The notes beneath the pieces were generated by a model. It was not told where the DNA came from. It saw only the letters and a program-made list of their open reading frames with translations, and made no database searches. From Citrobacter sp. Cu233 (GTDB taxonomy: Bacteria; Pseudomonadota; Gammaproteobacteria; Enterobacterales; Enterobacteriaceae), in NCBI RefSeq assembly GCF_030332225.1, contig NZ_JAOWIF010000042.1, forward strand, positions 340,176 to 404,175: a DNA stretch of 64,000 nucleotides. Reading direction: 5' to 3'. Shown here one piece after another: positions 40,682 through 54,424 of this stretch (position 1 is the stretch's first letter; each line of letters starts with the position of its first letter). A program made the translations under genes and the position numbers.

Positions 40682-40710
40682 CCACCGAATGTATAGTACA
40701 CTTCGGTTGG
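40682..40710 (+). other. Stem-loop in the lpxC 5' leader
   Basis: CCGAA-TGTA / TACA-C-TTCGG with a TAG loop at 40685-40706, extended by CCA/TGG. It begins a few bases after a TAAACT (-10-like) at 40673-40678, so it would lie at the very 5' end of an lpxC transcript and could protect it. The promoter call is tentative. Confidence 0.5.
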
Positions 40711-40714
40711 ATAG

Positions 40715-41653
<939 letters not shown>

Positions 41654-41676
41654 CGACACAAACTGTCGTATAAATT

Positions 41677-41728
41677 CGACTGGTAAATCTGGCACTCTCT
41701 CCGGCCAGGTGAGCCAGTCGTTTTTTTT
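41677..41728 (+). terminator. lpxC terminator
   Basis: CGACTGG (41677-41683) pairs perfectly with CCAGTCG (41714-41720), enclosing an inner CTGGC/GCCAG hairpin (41689-41708). Eight Ts follow directly. It marks the end of the dcw cluster. Confidence 0.88.
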
Positions 41729-41936
41729 ATTCTCCGATAGCTCACCGTCTTTTCCGATGCGACTTTTTCCCCGCTGTCAGATTAAAATACAGAGCGATCG
41801 CTGTTTTCTTAAGCATATTTAACCGCGACTTGCTGTCATTACTGCTGTGGAGTGCACGCTTTAATGATAAGATTTGTGCGCAAAAATCGTTTTGAATTTA
41901 AAAACCCAAATGCAGGGTAGATCAGGTGGCACTAAC

Positions 41937-42443
41937 GTGAGTGGAATACTGACGCGCTGGCGACAGTTAGGCAGACGGTACTTCTGGCCGCATCTCTTAT
42001 TAGGGATGGTCGCGGCGAGTTTTGGCCTGCCCGCGATCGGTAATGCCGCTGAACCGAATACGCCCGCGAAAGCGACCGCCAGCAACCACGATCAATCCGC
42101 TAAGGTTAACTTTAGCCAGCTTGCTTTGCTGGAAGCCACTAACCGTCGCCCGAATTTTACTGTCGATTATTGGCATCAGCATGCCATTCGTACGGTTATA
42201 CGTCATCTTTCCTTTGCAATGGCTCCTCAGGCACTGCCCGTTGCCGAAGAGCCTTTGCCAATCCAGGCGCACCATCTGGCTTTACTGAATACGCTCAGCG
42301 CGCTGCTGACGCAGGAAGGCAGACCGCCGGCGACTGTAAGTCGCGTGACATATGCCCATTTCACTTCTCAGGCCGCGTTTAGTGTTCCTGTCTGGATAAG
42401 CCAGCAGCAGGGGATCCGCGCTGGCCCTCAACGCCTCAGCTAA
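41937..42443 (+). CDS. secM: Secretion monitor SecM
   Basis: Short-lived secreted peptide whose translation arrest monitors Sec export and raises secA translation. 168 residues from a GTG at 41937, as in E. coli (170 residues). It has a long signal sequence with a hydrophobic core [16 protein letters not shown] (about 21-36) and cleavage near GNAA. The C-terminal arrest peptide reads [17 protein letters not shown]: the residues critical in E. coli (F, W, I, G, I, R, A, G, P) are kept, while T-to-V and A-to-Q replacements occur at tolerated spots. Just before secA, CTCCGC/GCGGGG at 42473-42487 forms a hairpin of the type whose unfolding exposes the secA start. Confidence 0.94.
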   Translation: MSGILTRWRQLGRRYFWPHLLLGMVAASFGLPAIGNAAEPNTPAKATASNHDQSAKVNFSQLALLEATNRRPNFTVDYWHQHAIRTVIRHLSFAMAPQALPVAEEPLPIQAHHLALLNTLSALLTQEGRPPATVSRVTYAHFTSQAAFSVPVWISQQQGIRAGPQRLS

Positions 42444-42503
42444 AAAAGAACCTTCCAACTTATAATTTTTGACTCCGCACCGCGGGGCGTTTGAGATTTT
42501 ATT

Positions 42504-45209
42504 ATGCTAATCAAATTATTAACGAAAGTATTCGGTAGCCGTAACGAGCGTACGCTGCGTCGTATGCGCAAAGTGGTCAACGTCATTAACGCGATGGAAC
42601 CGGAGATGGAAAAACTCTCCGATGACGAGCTGAAAGCGAAGACGGCGGAATTCCGCGCGCGTCTGGAAAAAGGCGCCAGCGTTGAAAGCCTGATCCCGGA
42701 AGCATTTGCGGTCGTCCGTGAAGCCAGTAAGCGTGTATTCGGTATGCGTCACTTTGACGTGCAGTTGCTGGGCGGTATGGTCCTCAACGATCGCTGTATC
42801 GCAGAAATGCGTACCGGTGAAGGTAAAACACTGACCGCAACGTTGCCGGCCTACCTGAACGCACTAAGCGGCAAAGGTGTACACGTCGTTACCGTGAACG
42901 ACTATCTGGCGCAGCGTGACGCCGAAAATAACCGCCCACTGTTTGAGTTCCTCGGTATGACCGTAGGTATCAACATGTCAGGTCTGCCGGCACCAGCCAA
43001 ACGTGAAGCTTACAACGCTGACATCACTTACGGTACCAACAACGAATACGGCTTTGACTACCTTCGCGACAACATGGCGTTTAGCCCGGAAGAGCGCGTT
43101 CAGCGTAAACTGCACTATGCGTTGGTGGATGAGGTCGACTCCATCCTGATCGATGAAGCACGTACTCCACTGATCATTTCCGGCCCGGCTGAAGATAGCT
43201 CGGAAATGTACAAGAAAGTGAACAAAATCATTCCAAACCTGATCCGCCAGGAGAAGGAAGATTCTGACACGTTCCAGGGTGAAGGCCACTTCTCTGTCGA
43301 TGAGAAAGCGCGCCAGGTTAACCTTACCGAACGTGGTCTGGTTCTGATTGAAGAACTGCTGGTGAAAGAAGGCATTATGGATGAAGGCGAGTCGTTGTAC
43401 TCTCCGGGCAACATCATGCTGATGCATCACGTGACTGCCGCACTGCGTGCACATGTGCTGTTCACCCGAGATGTAGACTACATTGTGAAAGACGGCGAAG
43501 TTATCATCGTCGACGAACACACGGGTCGTACCATGCAGGGGCGTCGCTGGTCCGACGGCCTGCACCAGGCAGTTGAAGCCAAAGAAGGTGTAGAAATTCA
43601 GAACGAAAACCAGACGCTGGCTTCCATTACCTTCCAGAACTACTTCCGTTTGTACGAAAAACTGGCCGGTATGACCGGTACGGCAGATACTGAAGCGTTC
43701 GAATTCAGTTCTATCTACAAACTGGATACCGTAGTGGTGCCAACTAACCGTCCGATGATTCGTAAGGATTTGCCGGATCTGGTGTACATGACTGAAGCGG
43801 AAAAAATTCAGGCCATTATCGAAGATATTAAAGAGCGTACAGCAAAGGGTCAGCCGGTGCTGGTTGGTACGATCTCCATTGAAAAATCGGAAGTGGTTTC
43901 CAATGAGCTGAACAAAGCGGGTATCAAGCACAACGTGCTGAACGCCAAGTTCCACGCTAACGAAGCGGCAATCGTCGCTCAGGCGGGTTACCCGTCAGCT
44001 GTGACTATCGCCACTAACATGGCCGGTCGTGGTACTGATATCGTGTTGGGTGGTAGCTGGCAGGCCGAAGTTGCCGAGCTGGACGATCCGACGCCAGAGC
44101 AGGTTGCACAGATCAAAGCCGAGTGGCAGGTTCGCCATGACGCGGTGCTGGCTGCCGGCGGTTTACATATCATCGGTACTGAGCGTCATGAATCTCGTCG
44201 TATCGATAACCAGTTACGCGGCCGTTCCGGCCGTCAGGGTGATGCGGGTTCCTCTCGTTTCTACCTGTCTATGGAAGATGCGTTGATGCGTATTTTTGCC
44301 TCCGACCGTGTGTCGGGCATGATGCGTAAACTGGGCATGAAGCCAGGTGAAGCAATCGAACACCCATGGGTAACGAAAGCAATTGCTAACGCCCAGCGTA
44401 AAGTAGAAAGCCGTAACTTCGATATTCGTAAGCAACTGCTGGAATACGATGACGTTGCGAATGACCAGCGCCGCGCTATCTATACCCAGCGTAACGAACT
44501 GCTGGACGTGACTGACGTTAGCGAAACCATCAACAGTATTCGCGAAGATGTCTTTAAAGCGACCATTGATGCGTACATTCCGCCTCAGTCGCTGGAAGAA
44601 ATGTGGGATATTCCTGGCCTGCAGGAACGTTTGAAAAACGACTTTGATCTCGATATGCCGATTTCAGAGTGGCTGGACAAAGAGCCTGAGCTGCATGAAG
44701 AGACGCTGCGTGAGCGTATTCTGGCTAATGCCATCGAAGTGTATCAGCGTAAAGAAGAGGTTGTGGGTGCAGAAATGATGCGCCACTTCGAAAAAGGCGT
44801 GATGCTGCAAACTCTCGACTCCCTGTGGAAAGAGCATCTGGCGGCGATGGATTACCTGCGTCAGGGTATTCACCTGCGTGGTTATGCGCAGAAAGATCCG
44901 AAGCAGGAATACAAACGCGAGTCCTTCTCTATGTTTGCTTCGATGCTGGAATCACTGAAATATGAAGTGATCAGTACCCTGAGCAAAGTTCAGGTGCGTA
45001 TGCCTGAGGAAGTGGAAGCAATGGAGTCGCAGCGTCGTGAAGAAGCTGAGCGCTTAGCGCAGATGCAGCAACTGAGCCATAAAGATGACGACTCCGCTGT
45101 TGCAGAAGAGCTGGCCGCACAAACCGGCGATCGTAAAGTGGGACGTAATGATCCGTGCCCTTGTGGTTCCGGTAAAAAATACAAGCAGTGTCATGGCCGT
45201 CTGAGCTAA
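42504..45209 (+). CDS. secA: Preprotein translocase ATPase SecA
   Basis: Motor ATPase that drives unfolded preproteins through SecYEG. 901 residues, identical in length to E. coli. Walker [18 protein letters not shown] (about 102-118), the DEAD-type [19 protein letters not shown] (about 209-227), [14 protein letters not shown] (about 372) and the second-motor [15 protein letters not shown] (about 501-515) are present. The C-terminal zinc-binding tail [17 protein letters not shown] binds SecB. Regulated by SecM arrest upstream. An intrinsic terminator follows the stop. Confidence 0.98.
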   Translation: MLIKLLTKVFGSRNERTLRRMRKVVNVINAMEPEMEKLSDDELKAKTAEFRARLEKGASVESLIPEAFAVVREASKRVFGMRHFDVQLLGGMVLNDRCIAEMRTGEGKTLTATLPAYLNALSGKGVHVVTVNDYLAQRDAENNRPLFEFLGMTVGINMSGLPAPAKREAYNADITYGTNNEYGFDYLRDNMAFSPEERVQRKLHYALVDEVDSILIDEARTPLIISGPAEDSSEMYKKVNKIIPNLIRQEKEDSDTFQGEGHFSVDEKARQVNLTERGLVLIEELLVKEGIMDEGESLYSPGNIMLMHHVTAALRAHVLFTRDVDYIVKDGEVIIVDEHTGRTMQGRRWSDGLHQAVEAKEGVEIQNENQTLASITFQNYFRLYEKLAGMTGTADTEAFEFSSIYKLDTVVVPTNRPMIRKDLPDLVYMTEAEKIQAIIEDIKERTAKGQPVLVGTISIEKSEVVSNELNKAGIKHNVLNAKFHANEAAIVAQAGYPSAVTIATNMAGRGTDIVLGGSWQAEVAELDDPTPEQVAQIKAEWQVRHDAVLAAGGLHIIGTERHESRRIDNQLRGRSGRQGDAGSSRFYLSMEDALMRIFASDRVSGMMRKLGMKPGEAIEHPWVTKAIANAQRKVESRNFDIRKQLLEYDDVANDQRRAIYTQRNELLDVTDVSETINSIREDVFKATIDAYIPPQSLEEMWDIPGLQERLKNDFDLDMPISEWLDKEPELHEETLRERILANAIEVYQRKEEVVGAEMMRHFEKGVMLQTLDSLWKEHLAAMDYLRQGIHLRGYAQKDPKQEYKRESFSMFASMLESLKYEVISTLSKVQVRMPEEVEAMESQRREEAERLAQMQQLSHKDDDSAVAEELAAQTGDRKVGRNDPCPCGSGKKYKQCHGRLS

Positions 45210-45224
45210 AAAAATAACTTACTG

Positions 45225-45252
45225 AAAAGGCGCAGAATTCTGCGCCTTTTTT
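45225..45252 (+). terminator. secA terminator
   Basis: AAAAGGCGCAGAATTCTGCG then CCTTTTTT: a perfect 9-bp G/C-rich stem with an A-run on one side and a T-run on the other. It lies 15 bases after the secA stop and 13 before the mutT ATG, so mutT is probably reached partly by readthrough or has its own promoter. Confidence 0.92.
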
Positions 45253-45265
45253 ATGGACGATAAAT

Positions 45266-45655
45266 ATGAAAGTACTGCAAATCGCTGTTGGAATTATTCG
45301 TAATAAGCACAATGAGATTTTTATCACTCAGCGTGCCGCCGATGCTCATATGGCAAACAAACTGGAATTTCCCGGTGGCAAAATTGAACCGGGCGAAACG
45401 CCAGAACAGGCGTTAAGTCGTGAGTTACAGGAGGAGGTGGGGATTACACCCGTTAATTGCTCACTGTTCGAAAAACTGGAGTACCAGTTCCCCGACAGAC
45501 ATATCACTTTATGGTTCTGGCTGGTTGAAAGCTGGGAAGGTGAACCGTGGGGGAAAGAGGGGCAACCCGCGCAGTGGATTGTGCAAGATGCGCTAAATGC
45601 GGACGATTTCCCGCCAGCGAATGCACCAGTGATTGAAAAGCTGGTTGCAGGATAA
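45266..45655 (+). CDS. mutT: 8-oxo-dGTP diphosphatase MutT
   Basis: Nudix hydrolase that removes oxidised dGTP from the nucleotide pool and so prevents A-to-C transversions. 129 residues. The Nudix box GGKIEPGETPEQALSRELQ followed by EEVGI (about 37-60) has all glutamates needed for magnesium binding. The N-terminus MKVLQIAVGIIRN matches E. coli. It is convergent with yacG across a REP cluster. Confidence 0.97.
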   Translation: MKVLQIAVGIIRNKHNEIFITQRAADAHMANKLEFPGGKIEPGETPEQALSRELQEEVGITPVNCSLFEKLEYQFPDRHITLWFWLVESWEGEPWGKEGQPAQWIVQDALNADDFPPANAPVIEKLVAG

Positions 45656-45662
45656 CGTTTTT

Positions 45663-45734
45663 CGTAGGCCGGATAAGGCAACGCCGCTATCCGGCACATG
45701 ATGGCGGGCGCGCTGCGCTTACCCGCCCTACGTT
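45663..45734. repeat. BIME between mutT and yacG
   Basis: GTAGGCCGGATAAGGCAACG-CCGCTATCCGGC followed by GATGGCGGGCGCGCTGCGCT-TACCCGCCCTAC: two REP-type palindromes in a convergent junction. Confidence 0.9.
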
Positions 45735-45743
45735 TGCGCTGAA

Positions 45744-45938
45744 TTACTTCTGCTCTTCGCTCCAGTCATCGCTTTCTGACAGATCGCCGGAGCTTGGGAT
45801 TCGCTTCTCTTCCGCGGCCCATTCACCCAGGTCGATTAACTGACAACGTTTGCTGCAGAATGGACGAAACGGACTGACTTCTGCCCACACGACAGCTTTA
45901 CCGCAGGTTGGGCAGTTTACGATAGTTTGTTCAGACAT
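45744..45938 (-). CDS. yacG: DNA gyrase inhibitor YacG
   Basis: Small zinc protein that binds the GyrB C-terminal domain and inhibits gyrase DNA binding. 64 residues (E. coli 65). Four zinc cysteines are visible as CPTCGKAV (about 9-16) and [15 protein letters not shown] (about 28-42). The C-terminus is acidic and disordered. It follows zapD by nine bases and is the last gene of coaE-zapD-yacG. Confidence 0.95.
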   Translation of the reverse strand: MSEQTIVNCPTCGKAVVWAEVSPFRPFCSKRCQLIDLGEWAAEEKRIPSSGDLSESDDWSEEQK

Positions 45939-45947
45939 GTTAACTCC

Positions 45948-47311
<1,364 letters not shown>

Positions 47312-47452
47312 AGATCCAGACCCTGGAGTTTTGGTTTGATTATCAAACAGTTAAAAATTAAGCATGCGAAGGCGAAGCTGATGCAGGATTAACCTACTAA
47401 TCGCCAGGTAAATTTATGGGATTGTAGCGTAAAAAAAGAGAATTTCGCAGTC

Positions 47453-47480
47453 TTGCGCGGCATTGATTAGTGCGTATGAT
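47453..47480 (+). promoter_or_regulatory. guaC promoter
   Basis: TTGCGC (47453-47458), 16 bases, TATGAT (47475-47480). This closely resembles the known E. coli guaC promoter by memory. The ATG is 57 bases downstream of the -10. Confidence 0.7.
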
Positions 47481-47536
47481 AGCGTCACTGGAGTTGTGAG
47501 TTTCGATTTTTCGCCATTAACCCCAGGAATCCGCAC

Positions 47537-48580
47537 ATGCGTATCGAAGAAGATCTGAAGTTAGGTTTCAAAGACGTTCTTATCCGCCCTAAGCGTTCTA
47601 CTCTCAAAAGTCGTTCCGATGTTGAACTGGAACGTCAATTCACCTTTAAACATTCAGGTCAGACCTGGTCCGGCGTGCCGATTATTGCCGCGAACATGGA
47701 CACCGTCGGGACGTTTGCCATGGCAACGGCGCTTGCCTCCTTCGACATCCTGACCGCTGTGCATAAACACTATTCTGTTGAAGACTGGGCCGCTTTCATT
47801 GCGGATTCCTCTGCCGATGTACTGAAACACGTGATGGTTTCAACCGGGACTTCGGACACTGATTTCGAAAAAACGAAACAGATTCTGGCACTGAATCCCG
47901 CACTGAACTTTATCTGCATTGATGTGGCAAATGGCTACTCAGAGCACTTTGTTCAGTTTGTGTCGAAAGCACGTGAAGCATGGCCGACGAAAACAATCTG
48001 TGCGGGTAACGTGGTCACTGGCGAGATGTGTGAAGAGTTGGTACTTTCCGGTGCTGATATCGTCAAAGTGGGTATTGGCCCAGGTTCCGTATGTACCACC
48101 CGCGTAAAAACCGGCGTTGGCTATCCGCAGCTTTCTGCCGTCATTGAATGTGCTGATGCAGCGCACGGCCTGGGCGGCATGATTGTCAGCGACGGTGGCT
48201 GCACAATGCCTGGTGATGTGGCAAAAGCGTTTGGCGGTGGTGCGGACTTCGTGATGCTCGGCGGCATGCTGGCCGGTCATGAAGAAAGCGGCGGTAAAAT
48301 CGTTGAAGAGAACGGTGAGAAATTCATGCTGTTCTACGGTATGAGCTCTGAGTCTGCTATGACGCGCCATGTTGGTGGTGTTGCTCAGTATCGTGCCGCT
48401 GAAGGTAAAACCGTTAAGCTGCCGCTGCGTGGCCCGGTTGATAACACTGCTCGTGATATCCTTGGCGGCCTGCGTTCAGCCTGTACTTATGTCGGTGCAT
48501 CCCGCCTGAAAGAGCTGACCAAACGGACAACCTTTATTCGCGTACAGGAACAAGAAAACCGCGTTTTCAATAGTCTGTAA
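47537..48580 (+). CDS. guaC: GMP reductase
   Basis: NADPH-dependent deamination of GMP to IMP, linking guanine and adenine nucleotide pools. 347 residues of the IMPDH/GMPR TIM-barrel fold. The catalytic cysteine lies in [20 protein letters not shown] (about 178-197). The flap and phosphate-site segment [20 protein letters not shown] follows. Single gene with its own promoter, convergent with hofC across a BIME. Confidence 0.98.
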   Translation: MRIEEDLKLGFKDVLIRPKRSTLKSRSDVELERQFTFKHSGQTWSGVPIIAANMDTVGTFAMATALASFDILTAVHKHYSVEDWAAFIADSSADVLKHVMVSTGTSDTDFEKTKQILALNPALNFICIDVANGYSEHFVQFVSKAREAWPTKTICAGNVVTGEMCEELVLSGADIVKVGIGPGSVCTTRVKTGVGYPQLSAVIECADAAHGLGGMIVSDGGCTMPGDVAKAFGGGADFVMLGGMLAGHEESGGKIVEENGEKFMLFYGMSSESAMTRHVGGVAQYRAAEGKTVKLPLRGPVDNTARDILGGLRSACTYVGASRLKELTKRTTFIRVQEQENRVFNSL

Positions 48581-48601
48581 GAGCAGGTCGTACTGTTAAC
48601 T

Positions 48602-48681
48602 GACTGATGACGCAACGCTTATCAGGCCTACGCTCATGCTCTGTGTAGGTCTGATAAGGCCTTTACGCCGCCATCCGGCAG
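48602..48681. repeat. BIME between guaC and hofC
   Basis: GATGACGCAACGCTTATCAG-GCCTACG and, inverted, GTAGGTCTGATAAGGCCTTT-ACGCCGCCATCCGGCA. Palindromic units of the REP family at a convergent junction. Confidence 0.88.
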
Positions 48682-48687
48682 TTGAAT

Positions 48688-49890
48688 TCATCCCACACCA
48701 CTCATTGCATCTCCCAGATGAAAAATCGGTAAATACATTGCCACAACCAGCGTACCGATAATCAACCCTGTAATGACAAGCAAGGCTGGCTCAAGTAATG
48801 CTGCCAAATTTTCGGCCTGAGACAGCGTGTATTCGCTGTGATGTCGGGCGAGATTTTGCAACATTGCATCCAGAGAGCCGGAAGCTTCACCTGTTCTCAC
48901 CAACTGTATGCACAGCGGACTAAATTCACCGCTATTTTTAAGTGCCAGCCAGACCGGCTTCCCGGCACTGATATCGTGATGCACCTGCGCCAAACGTTGG
49001 GCCCAGTAAGGGCAGTTAAGGGTTTCAGAGACGCTTTCCAGACCTTGCAGAAAGGGAATGCCCGCGTTTTGTGTTAATGACAGTACGGTGAAGATCTGTG
49101 TGAGTTTTTGCCCTCTGACCATCGGCCCGATGATGGGGAAGTGCAGCAGTATTTTCTGGCGCAGAATAAGCCAATAAGGCTTTTGCTTTAACAACCCGTA
49201 TGCTGTTCCCAGCCCCAGGCAGAACAACCCTGCCAGCCATCCCCATCGACTGCTGTAGTGTGCCGCGGCCATAATCCACTGAGTGAGCGCCGGTAGCGGG
49301 GTGTTGAACGTGCGATAGATGGCGGCAAATTCAGGTAACACAAAATGCAGCATTGCCAGCACGACCATTATCGCCATGGCAAGAATGATAATGGGATAAC
49401 GCAGTGCCTTTTTAACTTCATCCGCCAGTTGTTGTTGGTTTTTTTGCTGACGGGCAAGTTCAAAGCAGCAGTCGTCCAGTTTTCCCGTTAGCTCTCCGGT
49501 GCGGATCATTGCCTGGTACAGCGGGGGAAATACGTGTTGCCACCGCGAAAGTGAGGCTGACAAAGCAATGCCTTGTTCCATATCGTAAGCCAGCGTGCGC
49601 AGCAATGCCTGCCACTGATTGCTGGGATGCTGTTCAGCGAGCAGAGTTAACCCAGCGGAAAGCGTCAATCCCGCTTTAAGCAATGTTGCCAACTGGTGTA
49701 TGGCTTCGGCACTGTTTGTTCTGCTCCAGTGCGAGGTTTTAACGCGCATCTTGTTAATGCGAATCGGTGTAATTTGCTGTTGTTCTAGCACAAACAGGAG
49801 CGATGGACGGGTATCAGCCCATAGCATCCCTGCTACAGGCTGACCTTCGCGCGTTATTCCTTGCCAGCGCCATAGCTGTTTAGCTGACAT
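48688..49890 (-). CDS. hofC: Type IV pilus-like inner-membrane platform protein HofC
   Basis: PilC/GspF-family polytopic protein, the platform for pilin assembly. 400 residues. Two T2SSF domains are visible, about 65-185 (LKAGLTLSAGLTLLAEQHP near 68-86) and about 265-390 (AGIPFLQGLESVSETLNCPY). Three hydrophobic segments lie near 165-190, 215-235 and 370-395. It overlaps hofB by 11 bases. With ppdD and hofB it forms a conserved operon which in E. coli is normally silent and linked to Sxy/CRP control. Confidence 0.95.
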   Translation of the reverse strand: MSAKQLWRWQGITREGQPVAGMLWADTRPSLLFVLEQQQITPIRINKMRVKTSHWSRTNSAEAIHQLATLLKAGLTLSAGLTLLAEQHPSNQWQALLRTLAYDMEQGIALSASLSRWQHVFPPLYQAMIRTGELTGKLDDCCFELARQQKNQQQLADEVKKALRYPIIILAMAIMVVLAMLHFVLPEFAAIYRTFNTPLPALTQWIMAAAHYSSRWGWLAGLFCLGLGTAYGLLKQKPYWLILRQKILLHFPIIGPMVRGQKLTQIFTVLSLTQNAGIPFLQGLESVSETLNCPYWAQRLAQVHHDISAGKPVWLALKNSGEFSPLCIQLVRTGEASGSLDAMLQNLARHHSEYTLSQAENLAALLEPALLVITGLIIGTLVVAMYLPIFHLGDAMSGVG

Positions 49891-51265
49891 GGGGCGTGCC
49901 CAGTACGCGGATCAGTTCTTCAAATGTCGTTAACCCTTGTTCAACAGCCTGACATCCGTTCTCGAAAAGTGAGTGCATCCCCGCCTGCCTGGCATCGGAC
50001 TCCACCACGTCAGCACTGGTGCCACTGGCAATAAGCTGGCGTAATGCGGGTGTGACGGACAGAACTTCAAACAGCGCAGTGCGCCCATAAAATCCCTGAT
50101 AACAGTGTTCACAGCCTGGTGCCTGCCAGCGTGGAAGCGGCGTGGGCCAGAGCGATGCCGGCAGTGTGACCGGGTCATCAAGACGTCGCCGACAATGAGG
50201 GCACAGTTTTCTGACTAATCGTTGGGCAATCACCAGCGTCAATGCAGAGGCGATCATCCAACGGGCGACGCCCATTTGCTGCAGGCGTATCAGCGTTTCA
50301 CTGGTGGAGTTGGTATGCAGCGTTGAAAGGACCAGATGACCGGTTTGCGCGGCTTTTAGGGCAATCTCAGCGGTTTCGCCGTCGCGGATTTCACCCACCA
50401 TAATAATGTCGGGATCCTGGCGTAGCAGTGCACGTAACACACTCTGAAAATTAAGCCCTGCGCGAGGATGAATTTGTGTCTGATTGAGCCCTTCAATGGG
50501 GATCTCGACCGGATCTTCTACGCTACAAAGATTCACGTCAGGGGTGTTTCGGGTTTGTAGCGCACTGTACAGGGTAACCGTTTTGCCGCTCCCGGTCGGC
50601 CCGGTGACCAGAATCAATCCCTGTGGTTGCTGTAATGCTTGTGAAAACGCAGCCAACTGCGCCCCATGCATGCCCAGTGCGTTGATCTCCAGCGTTTGAT
50701 TAACCTGATGAAGCAGGCGTAGCACTACTTTCTCGCCCCATCGGCAAGGCAGCGTGGCGATGCGAAACGAAATGGGGTCACCTGAAATGTCCACGGTAAA
50801 TTGCCCATCTTGCGGGAGTCGGTGCTCGGCAATATCCAGACTACCTAATACCTTTAATCTTGCGGTGAGAGCAATGCCCATCTCTGTGGTGACTTCCGGT
50901 AATGTGTGTAGTACGCCATCCACGCGCATCCTGATCCGGTAGTGATTCTCCGCAGGTTCAATATGAATATCAGAAGCCCGTTGTGCCAACGCGGATTGAA
51001 AAGTATGGTCCAGCAACCCCGCAGCAGTTGCGCTGCTTTCTGTGATGATGGCCGGGAGCATTTTACGCGGCGTGTGTGTGTGGCCCTCCATTTGCTGACG
51101 TGTCCAGCACACAATATCGATACGCCTGGTCGTTGCAAAATGCAGTGCATCCAGCAGTTCGTGAGAAGGGGTATCCACAACGGCGATATGCACCACGTCA
51201 TTGTCTGCATCCAGCAATACTCCCTGATAACGTTGGCAAAGTGCCGTCAGTTGTGTGGTATTCAT
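49880..51265 (-). CDS. hofB: Type IV pilus-like assembly ATPase HofB
   Basis: Secretion ATPase of the PilB/GspE family that powers pilin polymerisation. 461 residues, lacking the long N-terminal domain of full PilB proteins. Walker A GPTGSGKTVTLYSAL (about 224-238), the Asp box EDPVEIPIEG, Walker B DPDIIMVGEIRDGETAEIAL (about 286-305) and a tetracysteine zinc motif CPHC...CEHC (about 356-396) are present. It lies nine bases after ppdD and overlaps hofC. Confidence 0.95.
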   Translation of the reverse strand: MNTTQLTALCQRYQGVLLDADNDVVHIAVVDTPSHELLDALHFATTRRIDIVCWTRQQMEGHTHTPRKMLPAIITESSATAAGLLDHTFQSALAQRASDIHIEPAENHYRIRMRVDGVLHTLPEVTTEMGIALTARLKVLGSLDIAEHRLPQDGQFTVDISGDPISFRIATLPCRWGEKVVLRLLHQVNQTLEINALGMHGAQLAAFSQALQQPQGLILVTGPTGSGKTVTLYSALQTRNTPDVNLCSVEDPVEIPIEGLNQTQIHPRAGLNFQSVLRALLRQDPDIIMVGEIRDGETAEIALKAAQTGHLVLSTLHTNSTSETLIRLQQMGVARWMIASALTLVIAQRLVRKLCPHCRRRLDDPVTLPASLWPTPLPRWQAPGCEHCYQGFYGRTALFEVLSVTPALRQLIASGTSADVVESDARQAGMHSLFENGCQAVEQGLTTFEELIRVLGTPHVS

Positions 51266-51274
51266 CTCTTTTCC

Positions 51275-51712
51275 TTAGTTGGCATCAAAGCGAAAAACGT
51301 CTTCACAAGCCTGTTGCAGCGCACCGTCATTCTGGACGTTGCAGTTACGGGTCCAGCCCGTTATGCCGTTGGCGTTATCCCAACCGGGCGTCATGATGAC
51401 GCTAAGCCCGTTCAGGCTTTCCTGGCCGGTAAGGGAAACCACGCCTTTCTCGACGCTCATACCTGACACATAGCGCGTGGTGGTGACTGACGGGATGCCA
51501 TTGGTTCCGGCGTCGCAGGTGTTGGTGCCGCCATGTTCCAGCGCGCAGAGTTCAACCGCGGTACGGTAGGGGACAAAGGTTTGCAACATATCGGTCAGTG
51601 CCGCTTTGCGCAGGTAGTTCTGATAGGCCGGAATGCTGATGGCACTGAGAATGGCGATAATGCCAATGACCACCATCAATTCGATAAGGGTGAATCCGCG
51701 TTGTTTATCCAT
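51275..51712 (-). CDS. ppdD: Prepilin PpdD (type IV major pilin)
   Basis: Type IV pilin subunit, assembled into pili or pseudopili after leader removal. 145 residues. The six-residue leader MDKQRG is followed by the processed N-terminus FTLIELMVVIGIIAILSAIS, with Glu at mature position 5, as required for assembly. Two cysteines (ALEHGG... CDAG and RNCNV...) lie in the globular half and are likely to form disulfides. First gene of ppdD-hofB-hofC; a CRP-S-like site lies about 120 bases upstream. Confidence 0.96.
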   Translation of the reverse strand: MDKQRGFTLIELMVVIGIIAILSAISIPAYQNYLRKAALTDMLQTFVPYRTAVELCALEHGGTNTCDAGTNGIPSVTTTRYVSGMSVEKGVVSLTGQESLNGLSVIMTPGWDNANGITGWTRNCNVQNDGALQQACEDVFRFDAN

Positions 51713-51834
51713 CGTTCGCTCCTTGGGTTAATAAGCGCACTTTGGCAAACCCCGGAGAAGCGGGCGAGCGGCAAAAAATAAATCGGGAAGGCGGCTTCCG
51801 CAGTTTTTATGTCGGTTTCAGAACCGGAAAGCAT

Positions 51835-51857
51835 ATTTGCGAAAGTGCTCGAAGAAA
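51835..51857. promoter_or_regulatory. Candidate CRP-S (Sxy-dependent) site upstream of ppdD
   Basis: TGCGA (51838-51842), six bases, TCGAA (51849-51853). CRP-S sites differ from ordinary CRP sites in having TGCGA/TCGCA cores and needing Sxy; ppdD is a member of that regulon in E. coli. One half-site deviates at a single base. Confidence 0.55.
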
Positions 51858-51894
51858 CCGCCGGACGGTGGTGTCAATCCCGGGTCCGGCGGTT
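51856..51894 (-). terminator. Probable nadC terminator
   Basis: AACCGCCGGAC (51856-51866) and GTCCGGCGGTT (51884-51894) form an 11-bp stem with a 17-base loop. On the minus strand it lies 60 bases after the nadC stop and is followed by TTCTTC, a weak U-tract. Confidence 0.55.
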
Positions 51895-51913
51895 GGTGTA
51901 AATGAGGGAGTTG

Positions 51914-51940
51914 GCCCGATAAGCGAAGCGCCATCGGGCA
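51914..51940. repeat. REP-like palindrome downstream of nadC
   Basis: GCCCGATAAGCGAAGCGCCA-TCGGGC: a single REP-type unit a few bases after the nadC stop. Confidence 0.75.
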
Positions 51941-51953
51941 GAACAGTCAGCGA

Positions 51954-53494
<1,541 letters not shown>

Positions 53495-53498
<4 letters not shown>

Positions 53499-54349
53499 CG
53501 CTGTTTACAACATTACTGGTGCTGATTGTTGAGCGCTTGTTTAAGCTGGGTGAGCACTGGCAGCTTGATCACCGGATTGAGGCTTTTTTCCGGCGGGTTA
53601 AGCATTTCTCTATGGCGCGAACGTTAGGAATGACCATTATTGCGATGGTGTTGACATTCCTGTTACTGCGCGCGCTGCATGGGGTGTTGTTTAATGTTCC
53701 GCTGTTGGTGGTGTGGATCTTAATTGGTGTGCTGTGCATCGGTGCTGGCAAGGTGCGTCTTCATTATCATGCCTACCTGAATGCGGCTTCACGTAATGAT
53801 GCGCACGCCCGTGAGGCGATGGCCAGCGAGCTGACGCTGATTCATGGTGTGCCACCGGATTGTGATGAACGAGAGTTTCTGCGTGAGCTACAAAACGCGC
53901 TGTTATGGAACAACTTTCGCTTTTATCTGGCTCCGCTATTCTGGTTGATCGTCGGTGGTCCATGGGGACCGGTGACGCTGGTCGGCTATGCTTTTTTACG
54001 TGCGTGGCAGTCCTGGCTGGCGCGCTACCAGACGCCGCATCAGCGTCTGCAGTCAGGTATTGACGCGATCCTGCATGTCCTGGACTGGGTTCCGGTACGT
54101 CTGGCGGGTGTGGTCTATGCGCTGTTAGGACACGGTGAGAAGGCGTTGCCCGCCTGGTTTGCCTCGCTGGCGGATATGCATACTTCGCAGTATCAGGTGT
54201 TGACGCGTCTGGCGCAGTTCTCGCTGGCGCGTGAGCCACATACTGATAAGGTCGAAACGCCGAAAGCAGCCGTTGCAATGGCGAAGAAAACGTCGTTTGT
54301 CGTGGTTGTGGTGATTGCGCTGCTGACAATTTATGGCACGCTGATCTAG
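53495..54349 (+). CDS. ampE: Inner-membrane protein AmpE
   Basis: Inner-membrane protein co-transcribed with ampD, proposed as a sensor in murein-recycling or beta-lactamase regulation; molecular function is unclear. 284 residues with hydrophobic segments near 43-62, 66-82, 140-165 and 264-282. The conserved [17 protein letters not shown] loop lies near 110-126. It overlaps ampD by four bases and is followed by a BIME and a gene remnant. Confidence 0.93.
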
Positions 54350-54356
54350 CGATTGT

Positions 54357-54424
54357 TGCCGGATGGCGGCGTAACCGCATTATCCGGCCTGGCGCATGTG
54401 TAGACCGGATAACGGTGTAACGAC
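54357..54424. repeat. BIME downstream of ampE
   Basis: TGCCGGATGGCGGCGTAACC-GCATTATCCGGCCT followed by the inverted half GTAGACCGGATAACGGTGTA-ACGAC. REP-type palindromes between ampE and the gene remnant. Confidence 0.88.

Noticed and set aside
42978-43955. 325-codon minus-strand frame opposite secA
   Set aside because: Shadow frame from a highly expressed gene; low-complexity F/V/H/Q-rich product.
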